A stretch of 64,000 nucleotides of DNA. Origin: [Eubacterium] eligens ATCC 27750 (GTDB taxonomy: Bacteria > Bacillota > Clostridia > Lachnospirales > Lachnospiraceae). Positions 15,691 to 25,726 of this stretch are shown here, one piece after another. The notes under the pieces are model-generated. The model was given only the letters and a program-made list of their open reading frames with translations. It ran no database searches and was not told where the DNA came from. The stretch's first letter is position 1. Every line of letters begins with the position of its first letter. The stretch lies in NCBI RefSeq assembly GCF_000146185.1, contig NC_012778.1, positions 1,963,501-2,027,500 of the forward strand, read 5' to 3'. The translations under genes were made by a program, and so were the position numbers.

Positions 15691-18600
15691 TTACTTCACC
15701 ATCAGCCTCTCCATAAACACATCCATCAACGCATTAAGCCCCTTAAGGTATTCCTTCGCATTAGTGAATTTCTTCTTAGTTACAGTCCATATAAATGCAG
15801 GATTGGCGTCTACTCTCATCTGGATTGCACCGCCATACTCGTCAAGAAGCTTCTTTATAGCATCCGGGTCTAATTCAGCCTTAGGATAAACTGTCATAAC
15901 TGTACGCCATACTGCTGTTCCTGATTCCTGATGCGCAACGCCGCCCTTTATCTCTATCATGCCAAGTTTATGTGCCTTTGACTTGATAAGCGCAATCATA
16001 AGCAGATTGTCGGCGCATGATGGCACACTTCCGTATCTGTCTGATAACTCGTCCCTCATATCTGATAATTCATCCATGTTCTCAAGTGCAGCAATTCTCT
16101 TATATATATCAAGCTTCTGGTACTCACTCTTAATATATGTTGCCGGAATATAAGCGTCCACATCTACATCTATTGTTGTCTCAAACTCATACTCATTCTT
16201 AATTCCCTTAAGATTGTTGACTGCCTGATTAAGCATTTTACAGTACAGGTCGTATCCTACAGCCGCCATGTGACCATGCTGGCTGTTTCCAAGCACATTT
16301 CCTGCACCTCGGATTTCCAGATCCTTCATCGCAATCTTAAAGCCCGAACCGAAATCCGCAAATTCCCTGATTACGCTGAGTCGCTTCTCCGCTACCTCTG
16401 TCAGTACCTTATCTCTTCTGTACAGTAAAAATGCATACGCAGTCCTTGAGCTTCTGCCAACTCTTCCTCTTAGCTGATAAAGCTGAGAAAGTCCAAAACG
16501 ATCTGCATCTTCAATTATCATTGTGTTGCAGTTGGATATATCCATACCTGTTTCAATTATAGTTGTAGACACCAACACATCTATCTCACCATTAACGAAA
16601 TCACACATTATCTTCTCAAGCTCCCGTTTAGCCATCTGACCGTGGGCATATGCCACATTTGCATCAGGAACAAGCTCCTGAATGTGTGCAGCCGCCTCAT
16701 CAATGCTTCTTACACGGTTGTATACATAGTAGACCTGACCGTTTCTGGCAAGCTCCCTTGTGATTGCCTCTCGTATCATCTCATCATTATGCTCTGTAAC
16801 GAAAGTCTGTATCGGAACACGGTCAACCGGAGGCTCTTCAAGAACACTCATATCCCTGATTCCCGCAAGGCTCATGTGAAGCGTTCTTGGAATCGGAGTG
16901 GCACTGAGCGTAAGCACATCAACATTATTCTTTAACTTCTTAATCTTCTCCTTGTGTGTAACACCAAAACGCTGTTCCTCATCAATAATAAGAAGTCCCA
17001 GATCCTTGAACACCACGTCTTTAGAAAGAAGCCTGTGTGTGCCTATTACAATGTCAACCATGCCCTTCTTAAGTTCCTCAATGGTCTCCTTATTCTGTGC
17101 TGAGGTTCTGAAGCTTGACAACTGGGCTACCGTAACCGGAAAGTCCTTCATTCTCTGTTCAAATGTGGTAAAATGCTGACTTGCAAGTACTGTTGTAGGT
17201 ACAAGATAAGCAACCTGCTTTCCTTCCTGAACCGCCTTAAATGCTGCTCTTATCGCAATCTCTGTCTTACCATAGCCCACATCTCCACATATAAGTCTGT
17301 CCATTACCCTGCGGCTTTCCATGTCATGCTTCGTGTCTTCTATCGCATTTAACTGGTCTGTTGTCTCCTCATAAGGGAACATTTCCTCAAATTCCTGCTG
17401 CCATACCGTATCCGGTCCAAACTGGTATCCTTCTATTCTCTGTCTTGTGGCATACAGCTCAACAAGGTCTTTAGCCACTTCTTCAACGGCTGAATGAACC
17501 TTTGACTTAGTCTTTCCCCACTCTGAACCACCAATCTTATTAAGCTTTGGCTTTTTCTCTACATCTGAACCGGCAAATTTCTGCAGACGGTCAAGCTGTG
17601 TTGCGAGCACATAAAGGTTGCTGTTATCTGCGTAAGATATCTTGATGTAATCCTTCTCAACACCTTCAACCTTAATCTTCTCAATGCCCTTGTACTGGCC
17701 TATACCGTAATTCTCATGAACAACATAATCGCCAATATTAAGTTCATTAAAGCCGGCAATATTCTTGCCATCATACTCCTTCTTCTTAACCCTCTTGCGC
17801 TTCTTCTCTGTAAATATGTCATTTTCGGCAATGCACACAAATCCCTGCAGCGGATACTCAAATCCCCTGTGAAGGCTTCCGTAAGTAACCATCACAAGTC
17901 CGCCTGCCATGGATTTATTGCTGTCCTCTGTATAGAAGCTCTCAATTCCAAGCCTTCCAAGATCATCAACAATTCTGTTAGCTCTTGTTCTTGAGCTGCA
18001 CACAAGAAGAACTGCGTATTTATTACGTTTATACTTCCTTATGTCATCTGAAAGATATTCAAAGCTGTTATTATATGAGCTTATGCTTCTCGCTTCAATA
18101 TGCATTGAATAATCTATCCCAAAGAATTCAGGTGTGTATTCAAGTGTTGTCAGCACAAGCTGCTTATGTCCGTTCATTGAAAGAACGGCTGTCTCCATAT
18201 CCATAAACATATGTGTCTGACTTGGTAGCACATAACCGCTTTCTAATCTGTTCTTCATACTCTCACTGTACTCATAGAAAGTCATGTCGCTGTGTTCCTT
18301 AAGCCTTACAGGTTCGTCCACGACAATAAGAGTATCTCCCTTAGGGAAATACTCTGCCAGGCTGCTCACTCTGTCTGCAAATGTATATATGAATTTGCTG
18401 TAATCTCCTGTCCTTAACGCGTCATCAAACATTCTGTTAAGATGATTGCCAGCCTCTATCTGTTCCTTAGTACGCTTCCTTTTATCTGCTCCGAACAGCT
18501 TCATCTGTTCGTCTTTTTCATGTCTGATTTTTTCAATCCCCTGCTCTATTTCATCCTCAGTAAAAAGGAACTCTGTTGCAGGAAATACCGTATAACTCTT

Positions 18601-19311
18601 ATAATTCTCAATGGAACGCTGGCTGTCTGCATCAAACGCCCTTATTGAGTCTATCTCATCATCCCACAATTCAATTCTCACAGGTGCTTCATCTGTATAT
18701 GAAAATATATCTATTATTCCGCCTCTTATGGCAAACTGTCCTTTGGCTTCAACCATTCCGAATCTCTCGAATCCCATAGCTGTAAGTTTCTTTGCCATAT
18801 CCTCTACATCGAGTATGTCACCCTTCTTAAGGTTAATGACTGCCCGCTTGAATCTGTCGACTGGAAGAAGCATATCTGATATTCCATCAATGGTTGTCAC
18901 AATTGTAAGCGGTCCGTCTGAAGCTTCCTCTGTTGATTTCTCTGTTCCAGATTTTACAATGTCCGATTTATTCAATCTGTCAATTATGGCTGCTATACAT
19001 CTGATTCGCTCTCCGGCAATCTGTCGTCCCTGCACATCTGCGTTATAAAATATTACATCTTTCGCAGGATAATACATTACATTTCCGCCGTTAAAGAATC
19101 TGGCATCCTCCGCCATATCCCTTGCTTTCCCCTCGTCACTGGTTATAACAAGCTGGAAATTATAATTGCTGGCTATGGCACTTGAAAAATGCAGCTTCTG
19201 CGTGTCAATACAGCCACTTACCATTACTGTTCTGCCACCATCTTTAGCAAGCTCTTTATTAAGTTGTTCCACACCGGCTGTATTATACACCGGCTCAAAT
19301 ATTGCTTTCAT
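15691..19311 (-). CDS. mfd: Transcription-repair coupling factor
   Basis: The 1206-residue protein releases stalled RNA polymerase and recruits UvrA. Order of parts: UvrB-like N-terminal region (FARFFNGG... VFYNADVQGRQIAGERI), RNA polymerase-interacting domain near residues 530-600 (GDYVVHENYGIGQYKGIE), then a superfamily 2 translocase with Walker A GDVGYGKTE, DEEQ box LLIIDEEQRFG and QLRGRVGRS. The C-terminal regulatory domain closes it. Slightly longer than the usual 1150-1180. It sits downstream of pth on the same strand, 13 bases away, as in many Firmicutes. Confidence 0.97.
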   Translation of the reverse strand: MKAIFEPVYNTAGVEQLNKELAKDGGRTVMVSGCIDTQKLHFSSAIASNYNFQLVITSDEGKARDMAEDARFFNGGNVMYYPAKDVIFYNADVQGRQIAGERIRCIAAIIDRLNKSDIVKSGTEKSTEEASDGPLTIVTTIDGISDMLLPVDRFKRAVINLKKGDILDVEDMAKKLTAMGFERFGMVEAKGQFAIRGGIIDIFSYTDEAPVRIELWDDEIDSIRAFDADSQRSIENYKSYTVFPATEFLFTEDEIEQGIEKIRHEKDEQMKLFGADKRKRTKEQIEAGNHLNRMFDDALRTGDYSKFIYTFADRVSSLAEYFPKGDTLIVVDEPVRLKEHSDMTFYEYSESMKNRLESGYVLPSQTHMFMDMETAVLSMNGHKQLVLTTLEYTPEFFGIDYSMHIEARSISSYNNSFEYLSDDIRKYKRNKYAVLLVCSSRTRANRIVDDLGRLGIESFYTEDSNKSMAGGLVMVTYGSLHRGFEYPLQGFVCIAENDIFTEKKRKRVKKKEYDGKNIAGFNELNIGDYVVHENYGIGQYKGIEKIKVEGVEKDYIKISYADNSNLYVLATQLDRLQKFAGSDVEKKPKLNKIGGSEWGKTKSKVHSAVEEVAKDLVELYATRQRIEGYQFGPDTVWQQEFEEMFPYEETTDQLNAIEDTKHDMESRRVMDRLICGDVGYGKTEIAIRAAFKAVQEGKQVAYLVPTTVLASQHFTTFEQRMKDFPVTVAQLSSFRTSAQNKETIEELKKGMVDIVIGTHRLLSKDVVFKDLGLLIIDEEQRFGVTHKEKIKKLKNNVDVLTLSATPIPRTLHMSLAGIRDMSVLEEPPVDRVPIQTFVTEHNDEMIREAITRELARNGQVYYVYNRVRSIDEAAAHIQELVPDANVAYAHGQMAKRELEKIMCDFVNGEIDVLVSTTIIETGMDISNCNTMIIEDADRFGLSQLYQLRGRVGRSSRTAYAFLLYRRDKVLTEVAEKRLSVIREFADFGSGFKIAMKDLEIRGAGNVLGNSQHGHMAAVGYDLYCKMLNQAVNNLKGIKNEYEFETTIDVDVDAYIPATYIKSEYQKLDIYKRIAALENMDELSDMRDELSDRYGSVPSCADNLLMIALIKSKAHKLGMIEIKGGVAHQESGTAVWRTVMTVYPKAELDPDAIKKLLDEYGGAIQMRVDANPAFIWTVTKKKFTNAKEYLKGLNALMDVFMERLMVK

Positions 19312-19324
19312 ATTATACCACCAG

Positions 19325-19885
19325 TTATCCGTTATATTTATTCATACCACTTTCTATTCCATCTGTAAGTATGCATTCTACAGCTTCACAGGCTTTCTTA
19401 TTAGCCTCTCTTAATGTTGCATATTCCTCTGCAGGAAATTTCCCAAGCACCCAGTCTGCAAGATCCCAGTTCTTAGGCTTATCGCCGACTCCGAACTTTA
19501 TTCTCTTGAACTTGTCGCTTCCAAGATGTGCTATTATACTCTTGATTCCATTGTGTCCACCTGCACTTCCCTTTGCACGGAGTCTTAGCTTACCTACATC
19601 AAGACTTATATCATCAAAGATAACAAGAAAATCATCTATATCACATTTGTAATAATCCATAACTTCTCTTATACACTCGCCTGAATTATTCATATATGTC
19701 ATAGGCTTAACAAGTATTACTTTCTGACCTGCTATTACGCCTTTTCCGATAAGTCCCTTGTGCTTTGCTGTGTCCACACTGATATTATATTTGTCTGCAA
19801 GCTCGTCTATTACTGAAAATCCTGCATTGTGTCTTGTTCCCATATATTCTTTACCCGGATTACCAAGTCCCGCTATTATATACAT
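19325..19885 (-). CDS. pth: Peptidyl-tRNA hydrolase
   Basis: The 186-residue enzyme frees tRNA from peptidyl-tRNA dropped by ribosomes. It opens IAGLGNPGKEYMGTRHNAGF, which holds the catalytic His, and contains KPMTYMNNSG, FDDISLDVGKLRLR and GSAGGHNGIKSI. Length and motifs fit the bacterial family. It is immediately upstream of mfd and probably shares its transcript. Confidence 0.97.
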   Translation of the reverse strand: MYIIAGLGNPGKEYMGTRHNAGFSVIDELADKYNISVDTAKHKGLIGKGVIAGQKVILVKPMTYMNNSGECIREVMDYYKCDIDDFLVIFDDISLDVGKLRLRAKGSAGGHNGIKSIIAHLGSDKFKRIKFGVGDKPKNWDLADWVLGKFPAEEYATLREANKKACEAVECILTDGIESGMNKYNG

Positions 19886-19952
19886 TGTGTTTTCCTCTCT
19901 TTTTATTATAACATTTATTGAGATTATACTTATTCAATAAATTTAAAGCAAG

Positions 19953-19985
19953 TACAAAAGAGCCAGTCTGCTTTCACAGGCTGGC
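19953..19985 (-). terminator. Terminator downstream of spoVG
   Basis: GCCAGTCTG (19962-19970) and CAGGCTGGC (19977-19985) pair with one mismatch around a 6-base loop. On the minus strand a TCTTTTGT tail follows, placing it right after the spoVG stop codon and before pth. Confidence 0.7.
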
Positions 19986-20011
19986 CCTTACTCATCTTGT
20001 ATCCGACTGCT

Positions 20012-20278
20012 TTACTCTTCTACATACTCTGCCTTTTCGTAAGCTTCAAGAACAATCTTCTGCAGCTTATCCCTTGTCTGAGTATTAATTGGATGAGCGA
20101 TGTCCCGATACTCTCCGTCTGATGATTTTCTGCTTGGCATTGCAATAAACAATCCCTTCTCTCCCTCAATCACCTTAATATCATGTACAACGAATTCATC
20201 ATCTATTGTGATTGACACAACAGCTCTCATCTTACCTTCTTTAGCAATCTTTCTAACCCTTACATCTGTTATATTCAT
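20012..20278 (-). CDS. spoVG: SpoVG family RNA/DNA-binding regulator
   Basis: The 88-residue protein starts [11 protein letters not shown] and contains [21 protein letters not shown] and the conserved YRDIAHPI segment, all typical of SpoVG. In Firmicutes it is a global nucleic-acid-binding regulator of sporulation or virulence. It is monocistronic here, between glgD and a terminator. Confidence 0.95.
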   Translation of the reverse strand: MNITDVRVRKIAKEGKMRAVVSITIDDEFVVHDIKVIEGEKGLFIAMPSRKSSDGEYRDIAHPINTQTRDKLQKIVLEAYEKAEYVEE

Positions 20279-20351
20279 AACGCACCCCTTCTAAAACCTT
20301 ATGGTTCCTGTTATACTTTAGTCCAAACACCTTCTGTTGCAATTCTTATTC

Positions 20352-21467
20352 TTAATAGTATAATGGACTGTCCTCCACAACAATCCTTACACCATTCTCA
20401 CCTACATATCTTGAATTAGCCTTTATTGTACTATTGCTTTCAACAATACAGTTCTCAATATATGCATTGTCTCCAATATATGCATTGTTAAGAATAATTG
20501 AATTCTTGATTACACTGTTATTACCAATATATATCTTCTTGAATAACACTGAATCTTCAACAGTTCCGTTCACTATACATCCACTTGAAACAAGGCTGTT
20601 TCTTACATTAGCACCAAAATTGTACTTTGCTGGTGGTAAATCCTCAACCTTAGAATATACATCCGGATACTGCTTGAAGAAATAATCTCTTACATCCTTT
20701 TTAAGGAAGTCCATATTAGTCTTATAATAAGAATCTACTGTTGATATATTGCTCCAGTATGTATCAAGCTTATATCCATATATCTTCTTGACATTCTTAT
20801 ATCTTACAAGAATATCTCTTACAAACTCATGTCTGTCTTCTTCAGCAGCCTTCTCAAGAAGTTCAATAAGAAGTCTTCTTCTTATCACATAGATACCTGT
20901 TGAAACTGTTGAAAGATTAGTCTCTAATGGCTTCTCATCAATATCTGTGATTCTTCCTTCCTCTGTCATGGCTACTACACCATAACGGCCTATTTCTGAA
21001 CGATCTTCTAAATTCTTGACGACAACTGTAATATCAGCCTTCTTCTCAATATGATACTGAAGCACCTTATTATAATCGAGCTTATATATACCATCACCTG
21101 ATGCAATAACTACATATGGCTCATGGCTCTGCTTTAAAAACTGCATGTTCTGATATAATGAATCTGCTGTTCCTCTGTACCAGTTACTGCTCTCTGCTGT
21201 GATTGTAGGAGTGAATACAAATAATCCTCCCTGCTTTCTTCCGAAATCCCACCACTTAGATGAGCTTAAATGTTCATTAAGTGATCTTGCGTTGTACTGT
21301 GTAATAACTGCAACCTTCTGGATTCTTGAATTAGTCATATTGCTCAATGCAAAATCTATGGCGCGATAACTTCCGGCAATCGGCATGGCTGCAATGGCTC
21401 TCTTATTAGATAGTTCACGCATCATTCTGTTATTTCCGCCAGCTAATATAATACCTATTGCTTTCAT
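20352..21467 (-). CDS. glgD: Glucose-1-phosphate adenylyltransferase subunit GlgD
   Basis: The 371-residue protein has a nucleotidyltransferase domain opening GIILAGGNNRMMRELSNKRA, in which the GGxGxRL loop of active enzymes is changed, and a left-handed helix of hexapeptide repeats after residue 280. This is the non-catalytic or modulating partner that with GlgC makes ADP-glucose for glycogen. Its ATG shares one base with the glgC stop (TAATG), so the two are translationally coupled. Confidence 0.94.
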   Translation of the reverse strand: MKAIGIILAGGNNRMMRELSNKRAIAAMPIAGSYRAIDFALSNMTNSRIQKVAVITQYNARSLNEHLSSSKWWDFGRKQGGLFVFTPTITAESSNWYRGTADSLYQNMQFLKQSHEPYVVIASGDGIYKLDYNKVLQYHIEKKADITVVVKNLEDRSEIGRYGVVAMTEEGRITDIDEKPLETNLSTVSTGIYVIRRRLLIELLEKAAEEDRHEFVRDILVRYKNVKKIYGYKLDTYWSNISTVDSYYKTNMDFLKKDVRDYFFKQYPDVYSKVEDLPPAKYNFGANVRNSLVSSGCIVNGTVEDSVLFKKIYIGNNSVIKNSIILNNAYIGDNAYIENCIVESNSTIKANSRYVGENGVRIVVEDSPLYY

Positions 21468-22738
21468 TAATTATCACCTGCCTTAATTATTATGCCTCCG
21501 CCTGGTAACTCACCATTAGGGTAATCCTGTAATGTTGTCTCTCCTGATATGGCTGTATTCTTTCCAACCTTAACATTGTCTGGAATAACAGACCACTCAC
21601 CGACGGTAACAAGTCCGGAATTATATATCTTAGGGAACTTAACATTCTCTGCTTCTTCACCAACTCCAAGTTCAACATTCTCTCCAATCGTTACATCTTC
21701 TGCGATTATTGACTTGGTTATTGTTGTGTTCTTTCCGATGTGTGAATTATTCATAATAATTGAGTCTCGGATTACACAGCCTTCTTCAATAACAACTCCC
21801 GAACCTATTACAGAATTAAATACTCTTCCGTATACTTCAGTTCCATCACCTATGATACTCTTCTCTATATAGGCATCTTTAGCAATATACTGTGGTGGGA
21901 TTGTATCTGTCTTGGTGTATATCTTCCAGAATTCCTCATAAAGATTAAATATAGGAATAATATCTATAAGTTCCATATTAGCTTCCCAGTATGAGCTTAA
22001 TGTTCCTACATCCTTCCAGTATCCGTTGTATTCGTAAGCAAATATTCTCTTATTATTATTAAAGCAGTATGGAATTACATGCTTTCCGAAATCGCATTCC
22101 TGCTGATCCTTAAGCTTGATAAGTGCATCCTTAAGAACCTTCCAGCTGAATATGTATATACCCATTGACGCAAGATTGCTCTTTGGATGTTCAGGCTTTT
22201 CTTCAAACTCTGTAATCTTATTATCGTTATCTGTAACAACCACGCCAAATCTGCTTGCTTCTTCCATAGGTACAGGCATCGCAGCAATTGTAATATCCGC
22301 ATTGTTAGCCTTATGATAATCAAGCATTATCTTGTAATCCATCTTGTATATATGGTCACCTGAAAGAATAAGTACATATTCCGGATGATACTGCTCCATA
22401 TACTCCAGATTCTGGTAAATGGCATTAGCTGTTCCTGTATACCATTCACTGTTCTGGCTCTTCTCATAAGGTGGAAGAACTGATACTCCTCCTACATTAC
22501 GGTCAAGATCCCAAGGAATACCAATTCCTATATGCGTATTAAGACGAAGTGGCTGATACTGTGTTAATACTCCCACTGTATCTATTCCTGAGTTAATACA
22601 GTTACTGAGAGGAAAGTCGATTATTCTATACTTTCCACCAAATGCTACTGCCGGCTTTGCCACTTTAGAAGTAAGTACTCCTAATCTGCTTCCCTGGCCA
22701 CCAGCTAACAGCATTGCAATCATTTCTTTTTTAATCAT
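21467..22738 (-). CDS. glgC: Glucose-1-phosphate adenylyltransferase (ADP-glucose pyrophosphorylase)
   Basis: The 423-residue catalytic subunit has the loop [11 protein letters not shown] (residues 10-20), the substrate segment [11 protein letters not shown], the GTANAIYQN motif and the sugar-phosphate region [11 protein letters not shown] hexapeptide-repeat C-terminus follows. It makes ADP-glucose from ATP and glucose-1-phosphate. It is the first gene of a glgC-glgD operon. The start follows AGAGGTGATAGC. Confidence 0.96.
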   Translation of the reverse strand: MIKKEMIAMLLAGGQGSRLGVLTSKVAKPAVAFGGKYRIIDFPLSNCINSGIDTVGVLTQYQPLRLNTHIGIGIPWDLDRNVGGVSVLPPYEKSQNSEWYTGTANAIYQNLEYMEQYHPEYVLILSGDHIYKMDYKIMLDYHKANNADITIAAMPVPMEEASRFGVVVTDNDNKITEFEEKPEHPKSNLASMGIYIFSWKVLKDALIKLKDQQECDFGKHVIPYCFNNNKRIFAYEYNGYWKDVGTLSSYWEANMELIDIIPIFNLYEEFWKIYTKTDTIPPQYIAKDAYIEKSIIGDGTEVYGRVFNSVIGSGVVIEEGCVIRDSIIMNNSHIGKNTTITKSIIAEDVTIGENVELGVGEEAENVKFPKIYNSGLVTVGEWSVIPDNVKVGKNTAISGETTLQDYPNGELPGGGIIIKAGDN

Positions 22739-22783
22739 GCTATCACCTCTGATGTTAAATTTTTACTGCTTTTAGATATTTTG

Positions 22784-22812
22784 ATTATATCATACTATTC
22801 TCATTAAGTAAA
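22784..22812 (-). promoter_or_regulatory. glgCD promoter
   Basis: On the minus strand TTTACT (rc 22807-22812), a 17-bp spacer and TATAAT (rc 22784-22789), preceded by TGA as an extended -10, form a strong sigma-A promoter about 45 bases upstream of glgC. Confidence 0.65.
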
Positions 22813-22946
22813 AAGAATTTCGAGTTTTTTATACACATTTTTATGCACATTTTCTAAATCGTATATTATATAATAAGAAAGGTTTGAAAAATAAGCCGAT
22901 AAGACATACAATATAACAAACAATAATTTCAAGGAAGGAAAATATC

Positions 22947-24326
22947 ATGTACAAGATTGATTTCAACAACCCTATCCATATTCACTTCATTGGCATAGGT
23001 GGTATAAGTATGAGTGGGCTTGCCAAGATTCTTTTATCTAAAGGTTTTTCTGTTTCAGGTTCCGATTCACACTCATCAGCACTTACTGACGAACTCATTG
23101 GGGACGGATGTCTGGTATCTGTTCCACAAAGTGCCGGTAACATAACTAATGATATAGATCTTGTTGTATATACAGCAGCAATTCATCCTGATAATCCAGA
23201 ATTCAAGGCAGCTAAAGAAGCAGGACTTCCTATGCTTACCCGTGCAGAGCTTCTTGGCCAGATTATGACCGTCTATAAGAATGCAATTAATATTGCCGGT
23301 ACTCATGGAAAGACAACAACTACTTCCATGGTCTCTGAGATACTGCTTGCTGCCAGCATGGATCCTACTATATCTGTGGGCGGTATACTTAACAGCATTG
23401 GTGGCAACACCAGAGTAGGCGGTGATAATTATTTTGTAGCAGAAGCCTGCGAATATACTAACAGCTTTTTATCATTTAATCCAACTATGAACATTATTCT
23501 CAATGTCAAGGAAGATCATCTTGATTTCTTCAAGGATATTGATGATATCCGTCATTCTTTTAAGCTTTTTACTGAAAAGCTGCCTTCTGACGGAACTCTT
23601 ATCATCAACACTGACATTGATAATTATGAATATTTCTATCAGGATACTGACTGCGAGGTCATTACATTTGGCTCTGACCCTGCAAAGAGCATGTACAGTG
23701 CTTCTGATATCGCTTATGACGAGCTTGGAAGATGCACTTATTCTCTTCTTATTAATGGAGAGAAGGCTGACACTATAACTCTTGGTGTACCGGGGCTTCA
23801 CAATGTTTACAATTCTCTTGCTGCTATTGCCGCTACAAGAAAGCTATCTGTTGATATGGAGCATATCAAGGCAGGTCTTTCTAACTTTAAGGGTACTAAC
23901 AGAAGATTTGAGAAGAAAGGCACATTTAACGGTGTTACTGTCATTGATGATTATGCCCATCACCCTGATGAAATCCGTGCTACTTTAAGTTCTGCCGCAC
24001 ACTATCCACATAACCGTGTATGGGTAGTTTTCCAGCCTCATACATATTCGCGTACGAAGCTTTTATTTAATGAGTTTGCTGATGCATTAAGCCACGCTGA
24101 CAAAGTTGTCCTCGCCAAGATATACGCTGCAAGAGAGACTGATACGCTTGGAATCAGCTCTGCTGACCTGTGCGAGAAGATTAAATCTCTCGGTAAGGAA
24201 TGTGTATACATTGACAATTTTGAGGACATTGAAAAATATTTATTAAAAAATTGTATCAACGGTGACTTGTTAATAACTATGGGGGCCGGTGACATATATA
24301 AAGTCGGTGAGGACTTGCTTAAATAG
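22947..24326 (+). CDS. murC: UDP-N-acetylmuramate--L-alanine ligase
   Basis: The 459-residue Mur ligase adds L-Ala to UDP-MurNAc in peptidoglycan synthesis. Visible parts are the UDP-binding GIGGISMSGLAKILL, the ATP P-loop GTHGKTTTTSM (near residue 115), EACEYTNSFL with the catalytic acid, and DDYAHHPDEI in the C-terminal domain. AAGGAAGG precedes the ATG. It is divergent from glgC and upstream of the DnaA-box array. Confidence 0.97.
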   Translation: MYKIDFNNPIHIHFIGIGGISMSGLAKILLSKGFSVSGSDSHSSALTDELIGDGCLVSVPQSAGNITNDIDLVVYTAAIHPDNPEFKAAKEAGLPMLTRAELLGQIMTVYKNAINIAGTHGKTTTTSMVSEILLAASMDPTISVGGILNSIGGNTRVGGDNYFVAEACEYTNSFLSFNPTMNIILNVKEDHLDFFKDIDDIRHSFKLFTEKLPSDGTLIINTDIDNYEYFYQDTDCEVITFGSDPAKSMYSASDIAYDELGRCTYSLLINGEKADTITLGVPGLHNVYNSLAAIAATRKLSVDMEHIKAGLSNFKGTNRRFEKKGTFNGVTVIDDYAHHPDEIRATLSSAAHYPHNRVWVVFQPHTYSRTKLLFNEFADALSHADKVVLAKIYAARETDTLGISSADLCEKIKSLGKECVYIDNFEDIEKYLLKNCINGDLLITMGAGDIYKVGEDLLK

Positions 24327-24330
24327 TCGG

Positions 24331-24507
24331 TTTTCCACCTGCCTGAATTTTTTCAACAAAGTTATCCACATTATCCACAATTTTCTGTTACTTAATTGTG
24401 CAGAATGGTTGTGGATAATTTTTTATTATAGTCTTTTTTTAATTCCGCTTTTTACACGGTTCTCTGTATCTGTTTTTAATTTATCCACATTTTCCACATT
24501 TTCCACA
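24331..24507. promoter_or_regulatory. DnaA-box cluster upstream of dnaD
   Basis: The perfect DnaA box TTATCCACA occurs at 24362-24370, 24371-24379 and 24481-24489, and its complement TGTGGATAA at 24410-24418. Near-matches TTTTCCACA stand at 24490-24498 and 24499-24507, with TTTTCCACC at 24331-24339. Boxes at 24362/24371 and 24481/24490/24499 are in exact 9-bp tandem. The array lies in the gap between murC and dnaD. DnaA itself is not encoded in this window, so transcriptional control of the helicase-loading genes or DnaA titration is more likely than a main origin. Confidence 0.8.
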
Positions 24508-24533
24508 AACCTCCTTTCCGCGCTGAACGCGCT

Positions 24534-24561
24534 TTGCATTTATTTTTTTCAGTGGTATAAT
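24534..24561 (+). promoter_or_regulatory. dnaD promoter
   Basis: TTGCAT (24534-24539), a 16-bp spacer and TATAAT (24556-24561), with TGG in front as an extended -10, lie 32 bases before the dnaD start. The -35 begins 27 bases after the last DnaA-like box. Confidence 0.65.
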
Positions 24562-24593
24562 CTGCTCATAACTTTTTTGGGGAGAATGATACC

Positions 24594-25709
24594 ATGAATA
24601 ATCTGAATTTATCTTCAGAGACTGCATCCGGTTATACAGCAGTTTCTGATCTTTTTATAGACGAATATGTTCCTTCTGCGAACGGTGATTTTGTTAAAGT
24701 ATATCTTTATCTTTTAAGACTGCTTTCAAGAAAGAATAGTGATTTGAGTATCTCCTCTCTTGCTGATACATTTAACCAGACAGAGAATGATGTCATGAGA
24801 GCATTACGATACTGGGATAAGCTGGGGCTTTTAACTCTTTCCTATGACAGTAATAAAGAATTGTCCGGAATTACTTTCAGACAGCCTGATAATAAGCCTT
24901 CAGCACCTGACCCTGATGATACGAATATTATACATACTACTTTTAATGAAGCTTCTGACAGCATTCCTGATGCTAAGCCTGCGAAAGAACCTGAAAAGAT
25001 TCCTTTAAAAGAATCTGTAGAACCTTCCAGAGTTACTGTTTCGCCTGATAAGCTCAGCGAATTATCATCTAATGATGATTTTTCAATGCTTGTCTTTGTT
25101 GTCCAGACATATCTTGGAAAGACTTTATCTGAAGGAGAAATTAATGCCATTGTTTACTTCTATGACACATTACATTTTCCGGCAGATCTCATCGAATACC
25201 TTATTGAATACTGCGTCTCTAAAGGCAAGACTTCTTTAAGGTATATAGAGAAGGTTGCTTTAGCATGGGCAGATGAAGGCATCAGCACCGTAGAAGCAGC
25301 TAAGGAAGAGGTTTCTAACCACAACGAGGTTGCTTACCGTATAATGCGTGCATTCGGAATAACAGGAAGAGAACCCGGTCAGGCAGAAAAGCAGCTTATT
25401 TCCAAGTGGACTGATGTATTCTGCTTTGATTCTGACATGATTATTGAAGCATGTAACAGAACTCTTAAAGCTACTCACCAGCCGAGCTTTGAATATGCTG
25501 ATTCTATTCTTACAAAATGGAACTCTTCTAATATCCGTAATTCTGAAGATGTTAAAAAATCAGATGCCCAGTATGAGGCCTCTAAAGCAGCCAAGGTAAT
25601 TAAGAACCCGGCATCACTAAAGCAGAATGCCAACCGTTTTAACAATTATCAGCAGCGCCCTAAGAAATCTGATGATTTTTACAATTCATTATTAAGCAAT
25701 AATAATTAA
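24594..25709 (+). CDS. dnaD: DnaD domain-containing replication initiation protein
   Basis: The 371-residue protein has an N-terminal winged-helix region (VYLYLLRLLS... SSLADTFNQTENDVMRALRYWDKLGLL, residues 36-84). A variable acidic/Pro-rich linker (about 95-150) is followed by two DnaD/DnaB-like C-terminal domains (EINAIVYFYDTLHF... EYCVSKGKTSLRYIEKVALAWADEGI), the second ending near residue 310. DnaD helps load the replicative helicase at DnaA-opened DNA. It is followed by the helicase loader gene 17 bases later. The family is clear; the two-module C-terminus is longer than in Bacillus DnaD. Confidence 0.88.
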   Translation: MNNLNLSSETASGYTAVSDLFIDEYVPSANGDFVKVYLYLLRLLSRKNSDLSISSLADTFNQTENDVMRALRYWDKLGLLTLSYDSNKELSGITFRQPDNKPSAPDPDDTNIIHTTFNEASDSIPDAKPAKEPEKIPLKESVEPSRVTVSPDKLSELSSNDDFSMLVFVVQTYLGKTLSEGEINAIVYFYDTLHFPADLIEYLIEYCVSKGKTSLRYIEKVALAWADEGISTVEAAKEEVSNHNEVAYRIMRAFGITGREPGQAEKQLISKWTDVFCFDSDMIIEACNRTLKATHQPSFEYADSILTKWNSSNIRNSEDVKKSDAQYEASKAAKVIKNPASLKQNANRFNNYQQRPKKSDDFYNSLLSNNN

Positions 25710-25726
25710 TTAGAAAGGAGTGTGTT

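Noticed and set aside
24331..24507. Chromosomal origin of replication
   Set aside because: The DnaA boxes are convincing, but no dnaA or dnaN gene and no clear AT-rich unwinding element or GC-skew evidence can be seen here.
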